Below, in pieces: positions 53,290 through 64,000 of a stretch of DNA of 64,000 bases; position 1 is the stretch's first letter; every line of letters starts with the position of its first letter. Origin of the DNA: Palaemon carinicauda (taxonomy: Eukaryota > Arthropoda > Malacostraca > Decapoda > Palaemonidae); the NCBI RefSeq assembly GCF_036898095.1, contig NC_090731.1:142058105-142122104 (forward strand), read 5' to 3'. A program made the position numbers and the translations under genes. The notes below the pieces were generated by a model. It saw nothing but the letters and a program-made list of their open reading frames with translations. It did not search any database and had not been told where the DNA came from.

Positions 53290-54140
53290 GCATCAAATTG
53301 AAATCTTAGATGTGCATAAGGATAAAATGTATCGAATCTTTGCTATAGAATATTCTGTAAAACAATATTGGGAAGACTTAGTATTGCATAATATCAACCT
53401 AAAAGTTCCTCGGCCTATCAGATATTTCGGGGGTCTGGCCATACGATGAGCGACAAAATTTGATAAGTAGTGAAGACCCTATTGTATATTTGAAGCTCAA
53501 CATTCCACATCTGCTTTACACTTATTCTGTTTCAAAGATCTATTCATGAAATATGCCACTATATTTGATAAGTTACACATTCTGGATCGATAGCTTGGAA
53601 GACCACTTTGAAGATAAGGAACAATTTCACACGAGTGGAACACCCAACTTTCTTGTTCGTGCAAGTTCTAGATATTTAATTTTCATTTTCACGATAGATC
53701 AGGTTTACTACTAACGTTTTGGAGAAATTAAGTTGAGGGAAAAATATATCTCAAAATATTACTCTTCTCATTAAGAAAATATTCTTTATGTTAATCATTA
53801 TTAATACCAGTCCAATTTTCAAGTCAGCGCTTTTTCCCTTTCTTCAGATATCTTCCATATTTTAAGTCGAGGTTCATCGCTTCATTTGAGCGTAAACTTA
53901 GTTCACATTTTTCTCTTGTCCTCGACGCCACGAAAATTGTCTTAGATTCCCTCAATGTTCTCAGGTTATTACCTTTTCCCTCTCTTTTCATACTAACATC
54001 GTCTTCCATAAGTTTTTCCATGTCGTTCATTTACTAGCAACTTTTGAACCAGATCTCGGGGAAATAGAATGATGCTCACCACCGAAGTGGGGATGGAGCG
54101 GTGGGTTGTGTTCCCTTAAGGCCAATCCCGATCAAGGATT
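53290..54140. other. No gene seen
   Basis: Minus frame at 53824-54030 is charged but unrecognised. Confidence 0.45.
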
Positions 54141-54145
54141 TATTT

Positions 54146-54343
54146 GTAAGCTCGCTTCACACGAGCGGATTTTCCCCGAGCGGACTCGTAGTTTCTATAA
54201 GCCACTACACTGGAATGCACATGGTTAGTTAATCACTAACGTTCGGAAATTCATTGTGAAGGGCCTCATTGCTCTTCATCGATTTTTAATCCGCGCAGAC
54301 ACAACCGCGCGGTTTCAATCCGCTCGTGTGAAACGAGTCTTAC
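54146..54343. mobile_element. MITE, copy 2 of the 4832 family
   Basis: About 198 bp with imperfect terminal inverted repeats GTAAGCTCGCTTCACACGAG and the inverse of GTAAGACTCGTTTCACACG. It shares GAGCGGATTTTCCCC, CGTAGTTTCT, AGTTAATCACT, GAAGGGCCTCA and TTTTTAATCCGCGC with 4832-5102 and is shortened internally. Confidence 0.85.
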
Positions 54344-54433
54344 TTGGAAAAGATTAACCCCTTTCTTCTTAATCTCAAATATTCAATGATGATCAGAACT
54401 CCCATTATACATCAGTATATTGAAATAACATCC

Positions 54434-54775
54434 TGTTGTGGTGGCCGATGTGGTAACGTCCCTGACTGGTGAATGCCAAACTGGGTGTTTGAATCTCGCT
54501 CAAAAACTCACTAGTTTCTTTGGTGGCTGTAATTTCGCCATCCTTGTGAGTTAAGGAAGGGGGTTTGGGGGAGCCTACATGTCTAGCTGCTGAGTCGTCA
54601 GCAGCCATTGCCTGGCCCTCCTTGGTCTTGGCTTTGGTGGAGAGAGGGCTTGGGCGCTGATCATATGTATATATGGTCAGTCTCTAGGGTATTGTCCTGC
54701 TTGCTAGGGCAATGTCACTCTCCCTAGCCTCTGCCATTTATGAGTGGCCTTTAAACCTTAAAGGTCATTGGTAAA
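54434..54775 (+). mobile_element. tRNA-derived SINE, copy 2
   Basis: The head has an A box-like TGGCCGATGTGG (54442-54453) and a B box-like GGTGTTTGAATCTC (54484-54497), about 40 bp apart as in tRNA genes. The body matches the copy at 36556. The head belongs to a SINE rather than a functional tRNA gene because no cloverleaf 3' half with acceptor pairing follows. Confidence 0.8.
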
Positions 54776-54908
54776 AGCATAATCACTGAAAACAAAATCC
54801 CAAATTCTCTCTCTCTCCCTAGCCTCTGCCATTTATGAGTGGCCTTTAAACCTTAAAGGTCATTGGTAAAAGCATAATCACTGAAAACAAAATCCCAAAT
54901 TCTCTCTC
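54717..54908 (+). repeat. 95-bp perfect tandem duplication at the SINE 3' end
   Basis: Two copies, starting at the TCCCTAGCCT of 54721 and 54816, look identical through AAATTCTCTCTCT. The duplication spans the SINE tail and adjacent unique DNA, with short CTCT repeats at the junctions. Confidence 0.95.
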
Positions 54909-54911
54909 TTG

Positions 54912-57900
54912 AAAAAAAAAATTGTTTTACAAATTAATAAGTACGTAATAGACTTCCATTCAGAATAAAAGAATGTTTAGTTCATATGAAATTTACCCAG
55001 CCACATACCAACCTTAAATACTGGGAACCTCCCAGACTGGGGTTATAGATAATCACAAATACTCTCGTAGTATGTCTTTAATTGCGTTTGCCGTTGCTTT
55101 AAAGCTTAGAGGATTTCCGTTGAATTATGCTATATCACACAAATCTGAAGTTGATTTGTCTTTATTATTTCATATGTCCGTACAAAAAAAAAAAATCGAC
55201 ATCGGCCTGTCATATCTTAAAAAAAAAAGAATAGTTATTAAAACATTTTTTTTTTTTTTAAATCCTGTATACTTCTGTACCTTAATTTTTGGTCAATCCC
55301 AAATGTTATAAGATCTACCAGAACTGCCTATTTTGTCGGTCTTCTCAAGAAAAGAAAAATTCACGTTTATTTTTCATAGACCCCGCACTGTCCTCAGAAA
55401 TAATCACTGCTTAACTAACTAGTAGGTAACCGCATCCCCAAGAGATATGCTCTGTAGTCCTTTCTCACCCCCAGAGACTTTTAGTTCTTGTAAGTCATTC
55501 ATTAAGAAAAACAGGTTAGTCAGACCAAGATCTTAGGCCTCACACGAATCGCCTACGCCGTTTCAGACCAATCAGGCCAAGCATCTGCGAACCAGGTTTC
55601 AAATATTGTTTAGCCTTGTTTTTCATTCTATTGATATGGTCCATTATTTTCCTGGTCTCATCGTACTGTTTGTTATGTTGAACATGCTGGAAGGGTATTA
55701 TTTCTTGTAAATATCAACCACAATGGTATTTAATACCGAATTCTATCTTTGGAAATGTATATCCACTGGAAATTCATTTATGATAAATGCATCTGCCTGG
55801 GCAAGTTTTCGGGTCGTCCCTGCAGGCATTGTCTCGGCTCAGGGCATTGGTTCAAAACCTTCCCCAGACAGAGGCATTTATCATACAGGAATTTCCAGTA
55901 AATATACATTCCCAAATCTAGAATTTGATATTAAACGCTATTGTGGTTGATATTTACATTGATTAAAATCACGACTGTTAGTGATACATATTCGTTTGTA
56001 TTTCTTGTATATAAATTTTTTTTACATGCCTCAGCCATAACGCATATATTGCTTCCACTTATTTGAATTTCTGTTGTTGAATGAGATGAAATTTGGCACT
56101 CGAAATCAAACTCCGTTCCTCTTTTTTGTTTTCTTGAAGGATATTTTTGCCATTGTCTTCCATATGATTTACTCCCAGCGCTCAGCTGTTTAGGTTCCAT
56201 TGAATGCAGCATTCATAGAATTCCAAAGAATCGAGTTTTAGCTGCTAACGGTTATGCTGATAGTCTAATAACTGATGAATTCTTACTTTTCCTAACTAGA
56301 GTATATCAGATATATCTTTTTCTAAATTGAAAATTAACTCAAAATTCAATTTAGTAGTTGTAAACTTAATGTCACCATACAACTGTCAGTCGTAAATTTC
56401 TTGTCAGTTGTATTTCACTTCGAAAATTAATATTTCAACTCTCAGGATGTTTTGGTAACTAATTCAGACGATATTTGATATTAATGAACTTGATAATTTA
56501 TGAAAGTTCCTAAATGACATTATATGAAAAAAAAATTCACGAACTTCATAACTTCACAAGTTTTTTATATATCCATAACATCTCTCCCGGAGGCTAGTCA
56601 TTTCTGTATATAGCTACTTAGCCACTTATCTGTGATTTACTATTAGAGATCAATGGCATAAAATTGATATCAAAGGTTCTTAAATTTTTGTCATAAAATT
56701 AATATAAAAAGTTCTTACATTTTTGTCATAAAAGTAATATCCAGATTCTTACATATTGGTCTAAAGTACAAATCAAACACCTACTAAATCATTTAGCCAT
56801 TCAATTATCATCTAACAAATTTATTATGAAAACGTTGGAAATCAATGAAACGAAAAATTCAATGATGCAGAGTATATTTTCGTTTACGACATTTTTCTTC
56901 AACACTTCAGGGCTCAGATGGAATTTCTCAAACATACTAAAGGTCTTACTTAAAAGTTCTAGTTACATTCCTTTACATACCTCGATTACATATGTTATGA
57001 TAATAAATATCTTGGAGATATATCAGTCTTCTCTCTGATTACAAACATGTTTATAAAGTAAATGATAATTACAATGATTATAACAATAATGATATTTGTA
57101 AAGATAAATAATAATAATTTAGAAATTTTATATAAATATGCATATGTATATGTGTTTATACATGCACGTATAATGTTCAGTAAAAGACACAAATTACAAA
57201 TGAAACACCATTCGTTCTCAAACGCATAATTCCCCAAGCTCATCCAAAAAGGTTATAAACTCAGCCAATGACTAATAGCTGCAAATGTTGCTTAAGGGTC
57301 TAAACTACTTATTTCCGTTTATAATTTACTTTAGCACCTGATAGAAATAGATAGATAGGTAGATAGATAAAAGGAGATGATAAGAAAATATCAGTATCGG
57401 ACATAAAAAAAAAAAAAACGGTTAATATACACGAAATAATTGTCATGTTAATAATATTAATAACTCGGAAATACCTCATCCATACACAAATACAACAAAT
57501 TCTCCAGCCTCTTCTTTAGCCAAGAAAATAAAGAAAAGGGAAAGATGTTATGGCACCAATAACTTATAATCATAAGAGCACACATACGTCTACAAAACAA
57601 TAACAATAAGTAAAGTTAATCATAATACCTAGATTCAATAATAAATTAACAATTCGTCGTCGTCCACGTTCAGCACAACGTACAAAAATATAAATATACA
57701 TTAGGTTAACGAAAAAACCGAAGGGGAACAAGTTCTACAACTGTTATTTGGACATAAAAGGATTCCCCTTCCAAATGAGATCATCAGTGTGGTTATCAGA
57801 GAGAGAAAAGTAAAAAAAGGGCGAGGAAGCGAAGGAGGTCATTTTATAATGTGTTCAGATTCTTCTCCCGCCTATCCTAAGGTCATGCTACAAGAAAGAA

Positions 57901-59460
57901 AATATAATGAATGATTGATAAATTACGAATCAAAACACTTGGATATTCTACGGAAAAGGAATGTTTTGGAAAAAAAATAATAATGATAACAGTATTAATT
58001 CATAAAGATGGAAAATTTTAAACGTACAAAACGCGCAGTTAAAAGAAGAGGAAGAAAAATACGGAGAGAAATTCCTATCACTAAAATACAAACTACAGGC
58101 TCTTTGACCTAATTGTCCTTAGCAAGTCCTAACGGGCTGTCCTATAATATCATTTAATGAGGTAAGTTCGCATCGTTCCATTAATACAAAAAAATAAATA
58201 GTTTCAATAAATAAATTCAAATTGACGAAGTTCAAAGCAATTTTGATTTATCAGTTGTACGACAACAGAAATCTTGCCTTAAAACTCTATGCAACCCAGA
58301 AAATCGGCTCAATGAAAATGTGGTCATTGAAGAAAATAATTGGATTACTTGGTTGATTTACTTAATCTTTTATTGAAAATACCAGCTTTACTAATATGGG
58401 CATTGATTAATCATTGTATTCGAAATATATGAAAGAGTTTGAGTATACCCAATCAGAAACACTAGCAGAGTCTAGATGGCAATTATTTCAGGTTTAGAAC
58501 TTCTTTGACAGAAGTCAAGGAATGACCAAATCAGCAGAGAAAAAGAAAACAGGAAAGACATTGATTATTCGTGTAGAATGTATCTTAACCTGTTCATAAC
58601 TGAGAGTAACAAAATGAAGGGGGCAAAGGAAGGAGAGTAAAGTTTAAACCCTGGAGAGAGCTATTGCAATAGCGCGTGGAAAGGGACGAAAGTATAGATT
58701 TCCAAACCATGATTGCAGAAATTTGAGATTCAACGACCAGTAATTGTTTATATCCACAGAGTAAATGTGAGTCTTAAACGCTACATATATGTGATTTAAT
58801 AAACAAATTACTGGGAATGATAATGAACTAAGGTGGTCATCGAAAGCTTAGATGAAATGAGATATGTAGGAGTTATTGATGGTGATTAATCAAGTGAATT
58901 GATAGATTCAAATCAAATAATTTGTGAAATGATTTGTTTGTTCTTAACCTCTGAGAGAACATTGTCATTTTCAGCTTACACCTAGTCAGTTGGTCACATA
59001 GATCATTGAAAATAAAAAAAAAAACTTGATGCCTACTTCCTTAGATTTGTACATTACCTTTTTCTTTGGAAAAGTATAACATGAAATTTACCAAACTTAG
59101 TGAGTGAAAAGTTTTTCTTCCCTGAATATATACACAAAGAAATATGTTAAAAGAAACTGCAAAATCGAGGTCAATAATTGAGGATGTGCAATATTCACAT
59201 TGTTGCAATGTTTGGAATGTGATAAAACTTAATCTTGATTTATGAAAGAAATGAAAAAAAAAAAGTTGGATGGCTACCCATATAAGAATGCACTAAATAA
59301 AAAATCAAGATGGCTGATGTCAGTTTCAACATCTTAGCTGATAGATATCTCGGATGATATGGCATTTTCACAATATATCTCTATATCTTGAAAACATTGA
59401 GTACATTCTGGCGTGTGGTCCTGGAGCTTATTTTAAAGGATATTTCAGTTAAGAGATGTT
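54912..59460. other. No gene seen
   Basis: About 4.5 kb without recognised exons on either strand. It holds A/T homopolymers (55176, 55219, 55246), a short GATA patch at 57345-57370 and many short frames without coding-like composition. The right part is the 3' flank of the MIH/GIH gene and may include its 3' UTR. Confidence 0.5.
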
Positions 59461-59463
59461 CTT

Positions 59464-59578
59464 TCATTTTCTACCGGCTCGTAGGATACTCATCCACCGG
59501 TTGAGTTGTTCCACGTCGCCGTGCCTTTCCGTGGCATAGACGCACCATAGGAAGTCCACGTTGTAGAAACAGTCTTTC
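59464..59578 (-). CDS. MIH/GIH: MIH/GIH exon 3 (terminal)
   Basis: This 115-nt coding part completes the split Arg codon, then reads [19 protein letters not shown] and on through [11 protein letters not shown] to TGA (minus-strand complement of 59464-59466). It carries Cys44 and Cys53. The Gly-Arg-Lys tail is the amidation and processing signal. A TAG that appears at 59471-59473 is out of frame. No poly(A) signal was assigned downstream on the minus strand. Confidence 0.95.
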
Positions 59579-59635
59579 CTGCAATAACAGTGGAGCATAT
59601 CTTGTTAATCAAAGTGGAATTCAGCCGCACACATG

Positions 59636-59708
<73 letters not shown>

Positions 59709-59768
59709 TATGTATGTATGTATATATATGTATACTGTATATACATACACAGTATACATATATGTCCT

Positions 59769-59844
<76 letters not shown>

Positions 59845-60448
59845 TGTTGTACGTCAAGGTAAATGAAACCAATATTCATGAGAATGACACAAAAACCTAT
59901 ATCTCAGCATATTGTTGTACAAGATTGCATTTTGGTAGCGAAACTTCCCAGAAGAGCAGAGGCATTCAGATGTAAAAATCAATAAGAAGAAATCCATAGA
60001 AGTGAAGAAAGCTTTCCCAATTTTGATCTTAATTACCATAAATTACTGATTGATTCATAATGGAAAATCTTGAAACGAGAAGAGAAACAAGATCCACTAC
60101 TCTAAAAGAAACCTATTCATATTGGAATGTGAAAGTGTAAATTTTAACTTTGAATAGGAAAACTTATGATATATCCTCTGCATTCGAAAATTTTAACTGT
60201 TAAATAGATTATGCATGGAAAAAATTGCATTTTGGGAAAAAATTGCAATAAAACTATTAAACTCACCTGCATCTGTTACCGACATCATTCATCCGGAAGA
60301 TATTAGAGCAGTCATCGCACACACTGACGACCTTCTCATACAGATCTCTGTTGCCCATGACACCAGGGCACTCGTCATCTAGATACCTGGCCGACGTTCC
60401 AGAGATCAGGAACAGGCTGATGACCAGCGCTGCTGTCACCAGAACTCT
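59464..60448 (-). CDS. MIH/GIH: MIH/GIH-type CHH-superfamily neuropeptide, exons 2 and 3 (5' partial)
   Basis: This gene encodes a secreted eyestalk-type neurohormone of the crustacean CHH superfamily, type II (molt-inhibiting / gonad- or vitellogenesis-inhibiting hormone). Seen: exon 2 (60448 down to 60267) joins exon 3 (59578 down to 59464) through a phase-2 intron that splits an Arg codon. Exon 2 starts after a pyrimidine-rich TGTACAG acceptor and ends at CAG/GTGAGT; exon 3 follows TTATTGCAG. The joined frame gives a hydrophobic signal segment ([20 protein letters not shown]), then a mature peptide beginning RYLDDECPG. The six cysteines fall at mature positions 7, 24, 27, 40, 44 and 53, the family pattern, and the extra Gly at position 12 marks type II. 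Conserved blocks [29 protein letters not shown] and RWMSILRA are present. The end is ...[12 protein letters not shown], a classical amidation signal, so a mature peptide of 75 residues with an amidated C-terminus is inferred. No frameshift or missing key residue is seen. The initiator Met must lie in an upstream exon that I could not find. Sequence alone does not separate MIH from GIH/VIH function. Confidence 0.95.
59637..59840. repeat. Two (TA)n arrays inside MIH/GIH intron 2
   Basis: Within the 688-bp intron (59579-60266), (TA)n runs at about 59637-59704 and 59773-59840 flank a short spacer. The spacer carries TGTATGTATG-type and ACAGTATA/TACTGTAT motifs. The two arrays make up about a fifth of the intron. 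Confidence 0.95.
60267..60448 (-). CDS. MIH/GIH: MIH/GIH exon 2
   Basis: This 182-nt exon holds 60 full codons plus two bases. It encodes the last 20 residues of the signal peptide and mature residues 1-40, including Cys7, Cys24, Cys27 and Cys40. It has no in-frame ATG before the signal segment, so it cannot be the first coding exon. Three-exon MIH/GIH genes with the first intron inside the signal peptide are the known pattern in decapods, and this exon fits as the middle one. Confidence 0.95.
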
Positions 60449-60719
60449 CTGTACAAGACGGGAAAAACAGTGCTTTTAGTCACAGTTAGGGATGAAAGAC
60501 GAAATCGTGGAATAATGGGAAATTAAATCGTTAAAAGCTAAAAATTGACAAACATCGATCACTTTGACTGCATTCTCTCCTAATAATTCCTATTCATTTT
60601 TTATTTGACGAGTAGAATTATGGGGAAAGATAACATAGGTGAAATACAACTAATTCATATTACAGATAATATCAATAAAAAATATTTAGGAAACTAGTAA
60701 GTTAATGAAAAATGTATAC
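60449..60719. other. Upstream intron sequence of MIH/GIH
   Basis: AT-rich, no second exon visible. The segment directly above exon 2 gives its pyrimidine-rich acceptor tract. Confidence 0.6.
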
Positions 60720-60720
60720 A

Positions 60721-60924
60721 GCTGGATGCAGAAATTCCTGGTACACTTCGCTCTGAGGAAGTGCACCTAGCCACATCCTATGTTTAGCCCTGTATATCCA
60801 CCACCTCTGTCACCTCTCCCTACAGGCTTACGCTATCTGTTTGGTTACTCGCCTCGAAGTAAGGGTGTGATAGGGTGCACTTCTTCGGAGGAAGGTGTGT
60901 CAGGGACTCTTGTGTCCAACTGTA
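60721..60924. mobile_element. Candidate MITE upstream of MIH/GIH exon 2
   Basis: The two ends are imperfect inverted repeats about 46 bp long, matching at 32 of 46 positions by hand, best over GAGGAAGTGCAC / GAAGAAGTGCAC. The interior is GC-richer than its surroundings and non-coding. Confidence 0.55.
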
Positions 60925-61026
60925 CGTTAATTTTACAAATTTTTGATAATGAATGATAAAAATAAAATGAAAAATGTTCAAAGATCGTTGTATTGAATTC
61001 TTATAGTACAGAAAGAGCTTAGATAA

Positions 61027-61125
61027 ATATGGTGCCGGTCCCTAGCCCGGGTATATGGGGAGGGTTGGCGGCAGGAACGGCATCCGGCCATTAAAAATTA
61101 GCCAAAACAGCTATGGCAGTGAGTA
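61027..61125. other. Possible LINE relic
   Basis: GC-rich segment with GGGTATATGGGGAGGGTTGG and GGCAGGAACGGCATCCGGCC, a motif I associate with the 5'-proximal or RT region of LINEs in many animals. Too short to assign. Confidence 0.35.
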
Positions 61126-61296
61126 TAAGAATGCACAATAGCATAGTAATTATGTAAATGTAAATTGCTCTGTTGAAGAAATGTACTACAGTGAACGGAT
61201 CATTCAAAGTACTTTATTATATGTCGTTTTGCTGGCTAATATGATTAATTTTATCTTAACCTTTTTTTTGCGAAAAGTCTCAACAGATTGTGACAT

Positions 61297-61300
<4 letters not shown>

Positions 61301-61354
<54 letters not shown>
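61301..61354. repeat. (TA)n microsatellite
   Basis: About 54 bp of TA. Confidence 0.97.
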
Positions 61355-61359
<5 letters not shown>

Positions 61360-61360
61360 C

Positions 61361-61902
<542 letters not shown>

Positions 61903-61964
61903 TGTATATATACACGTATAAATTTATTTATTTATACAGATACTCTTTATTATAAAGGTAAAAT

Positions 61965-61988
61965 TATTGTTATTATTAGTAGTAGTAA

Positions 61989-62020
<32 letters not shown>

Positions 62021-62085
62021 GTAGTAGTAGTAGTACTAGTATTACTTGCTAAGCTACAACGCTTGTTGGAAAAGCAGGATATTTT
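61965..62085 (-). mobile_element. Short LINE 3' end with (TAG)n/(TTA)n tail, antisense
   Basis: A TTA/TAG trinucleotide tract (61966-62040) is followed by CTTGCTAAGCTACAACGCTT and GTTGGAAAAGCAGGAT, the inverse of the LINE 3' end seen at 63.4 kb. Only about 40 bp of element remain. Confidence 0.75.
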
Positions 62086-62089
62086 AATA

Positions 62090-62895
62090 TCTGCGTAGTC
62101 TACACATGAAAGACGATTAATGATTTTCTCGTGTGTACGTCTGGTTTTGCGTAGATAGATAGATTGATAAAAAAAAAAAGTGATAACCGTTTCTCACAAA
62201 AAAAAAAAAAGATAAATAAAAAAACACATTTACCGACTCTCACTAATACATAAAAAATCGTTATCTCTCAATGCCGTTAGATCGTCTTCAATTACGATTC
62301 TTATAATTTTTTGTCAAAGGTCCTTTTCATCATCGCATGATATAGTTGATCTTTCCGTGAACAACTTCGACCCGCACATACCTGAACGTGTGTGCGTGAT
62401 GGTGTGTGCGTGTGTGTGCTTGAGAGCTGGCTGACGCAACAGGCCTTCCCTCTTACGCGATGTTCTTTAGTTTCTTCTTTTTAATTATTAAGAAATATAC
62501 ATTCACAATTCTTTCTATTTTTAATATTGTATATACATCATAATATATTTACATGAATAAATTTTGTAACTGTATTTACGATTGCAACTTTTACTATTCA
62601 TCTAATATGTTTTTTAATTTACAAATATCGATTCTCTTCACCCGAACTTTTATATGCAGTATTATATACAAAATTTCGCATTTTTTTTAACGCTTGTTTT
62701 AATTATATCTACCGTATTTATAGTTTTTTTTAATATATTCAAATTCGGTCTTTGCCTGTTACATGGTTTTTCGTTTTACTTTTTCATTAATAATTTCAGA
62801 ACATTCGTTTTTGGCATTTCTGATTATTTTATTTATTTCTATTTACCGTATATATATATATATATATTTTTCTGTGGTCATATAAAATTATGAAT
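62090..62895. other. No coding exon found; one strong splice-donor-like site
   Basis: On the minus strand CGTTCAG/GTATGT occurs at 62382/62381 within a GC-richer patch (62382-62460). It could be a 5' non-coding exon of MIH/GIH, but the patch has no ATG on the minus strand. Confidence 0.25.
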
Positions 62896-62896
62896 T

Positions 62897-63050
62897 TAAA
62901 AAAAAGAAATAAAACTCCTCTTTTCTGGAGAGGAAGGGAAATGATCCCTTCGAAAGCTAAAAATAAATTTCTTTTTTTTTCCTAAATTGTGGGTTCATTA
63001 TATTTATCATATATACACGGAAAATGTGTATTTTAATGTATTATGAATTT
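62897..63050. mobile_element. Second, half-length copy of the hairpin element
   Basis: GAGAGGAAGGGAAATGATCC, CCTTCGAAAGCT, TTGTGGGTT and TATACACGGAAAATGTGTAT match the right arm of the 61.4-kb element and the inverse of its left flank. Most of the left arm is missing. Confidence 0.8.
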
Positions 63051-63324
63051 ATCATATAGTGGTTTTACTACTTTGCTAAAACAATGTTTTTCTTTTATCA
63101 CGATTTCGTTAATGTGGACGTGAGCACCATATGGGAAATTCAGTGAGTCTACGGAATTTCCCCGCAGAATAACAGAGGGAGGGAAAAACTGAGACACTCG
63201 CTAAAAACGTTTCTAAGTTATGAGTCACTTGTTGTAAACGTTTACGCAATTTTAACGTTGTTACTGATCTAAGGTTATTTTATATTAGTTATTCATTATC
63301 ACTCATGTAGTTTATATATTACCT

Positions 63325-63412
63325 TTCTTCCTTTCCTCATAGGGATATTTTTATCTGTTCGAGCCCTTGGGCTTAGAGCATAATGCTTTTCCAACTAGGG
63401 TTGTATCCTAGC

Positions 63413-63467
<55 letters not shown>
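63325..63467 (+). mobile_element. LINE 3' end with (AAT)n tail
   Basis: GAGCCCTTGGGCTTAGAGCA and TTTTCCAACTAGGGTTGTAT precede an AAT array of about 55 bp (63413-63467). Same family as 15165-16057. Confidence 0.85.
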
Positions 63468-63470
<3 letters not shown>

Positions 63471-63596
63471 ATCAACTTACATCTGTTGACTAAGTTTGAT
63501 TAAAATGATTATCCATATAGTATGACTTATTGGATATTTCTCTTTTCAATGCCATAAGCTATTTTTGATATCCAACCAGGTTTGGGGCCGTATTAT

Positions 63597-63897
63597 TGTT
63601 ACCATTATTAGCTAAGCTGCAACCCTCTTTGTGAAAGTAGGATGCTATAAGCCCAAAGTCTCCAACAGGGACAAATAATCCAGTTAGGAAGGGAAATAAG
63701 GAAATAAATAAACTACGTGAAAAGTAAAAAAGGTGAAATATCGTAAGATTGGTAACAACGCTGAAATATATGCCAATTATAAACTATGAAGGGAGTCTTA
63801 TGTCAGCCTGTTCAACATGAAAACATTCCCTGCAAGTTTGAACGTTTGAAGTTCCACTGATTACATTGCCTGACTAGAAAAATGATTCCACGATCCA
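63597..63897 (-). mobile_element. LINE 3' end, antisense
   Basis: From GTTACCATTATTAGCTAAGC through GGATGCTATAAGCCC to GCCTGTTCAACATGAAAACA and ...ATTCCACGATCC, this is the inverse of the 3' part of the LINE family, reaching into the end of the RT ORF (NHFI-type codons). It faces the copy at 63325 tail to tail. Confidence 0.8.
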
Positions 63898-63898
63898 A

Positions 63899-63932
63899 AG
63901 AGAGAGAGAGAGAGAGAGGGGGGGGGGGGGTC
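63899..63932. repeat. (GA)n followed by poly-G
   Basis: About 20 bp of GA then about 12 G. Confidence 0.95.
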
Positions 63933-64000
63933 GTAATCGCCTTGATGTATTGTGACGTTATATAATTTAACAATAATTCAGGAGCAGTTTGTGAAACATT

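Noticed and set aside
54434..54505. Functional tRNA gene
   Set aside because: Box-like motifs are present but there is no closed cloverleaf, and the same body occurs at 36.6 kb, so it is a SINE head.
59471..59473. TAG as the MIH/GIH stop codon
   Set aside because: It is out of frame by one base; the frame continues through Gly-Arg-Lys to TGA at 59464-59466.
62382..62460. Exon 1 of MIH/GIH ending at a CAG/GTATGT donor on the minus strand
   Set aside because: The segment contains no ATG on the minus strand; at best it would be a non-coding leader exon, and nothing else supports it.

Overview
The window looks like intergenic and intronic DNA of a decapod crustacean, most likely a caridean (palaemonid-type) prawn. 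Three things point there. First, a split minus-strand gene near the right end (59464-60448) encodes a crustacean hyperglycemic hormone (CHH) superfamily neuropeptide of the molt-inhibiting / gonad-inhibiting (MIH/GIH) type, a family restricted to arthropods, with this form typical of decapods. Second, the DNA is extremely dense in (TA)n, (GA/CT)n, (CA/TG)n and (AAT)n microsatellites. Third, it carries many decayed non-LTR retrotransposons and small DNA transposons. The species is an inference from memory of the family; no search was possible.

Layout. 1-4600: a possible pair of minus-strand coding exons (19-107 and 4487-4569) separated by microsatellites. 4.8-5.1 kb: a MITE, with a second copy at 54.15 kb. 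6.85-7.37 kb: a four-copy tandem repeat. 8-16.9 kb: mostly long TA arrays and one 5'-truncated LINE. 17.23-28.87 kb: one uninterrupted 76-bp satellite array of about 150 units, with a strong purine bias on the + strand and visible internal duplications. 29-33 kb: microsatellites and decayed RT fragments. 33.84-35.07 kb: a PIF/Harbinger-like, ACGT-rich element inserted in a LINE with a TAA duplication. 36.6 kb and 54.4 kb: two copies of a tRNA-derived SINE. 37.96-38.70 kb: a 34-bp minisatellite. 42.3-48.25 kb: a LINE-rich block in which a jockey/CR1-like element (endonuclease plus RT) is split by a Merlin-like DNA transposon (45873-47861). 49-53 kb: 3' ends of RTE-like LINEs and large GA/CT arrays. 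59.46-60.45 kb: exons 2 and 3 of the MIH/GIH gene. 60.7-63.9 kb: MITEs, a hairpin element and LINE tails.

Only the MIH/GIH gene is a confident protein-coding gene. Its two visible exons encode most of the signal peptide, the whole mature hormone and a C-terminal amidation signal. The start codon exon was not found in the upstream 3.5 kb. Nearly every other long reading frame in the window is a translation of a simple repeat, of the satellite, or of a broken transposon.
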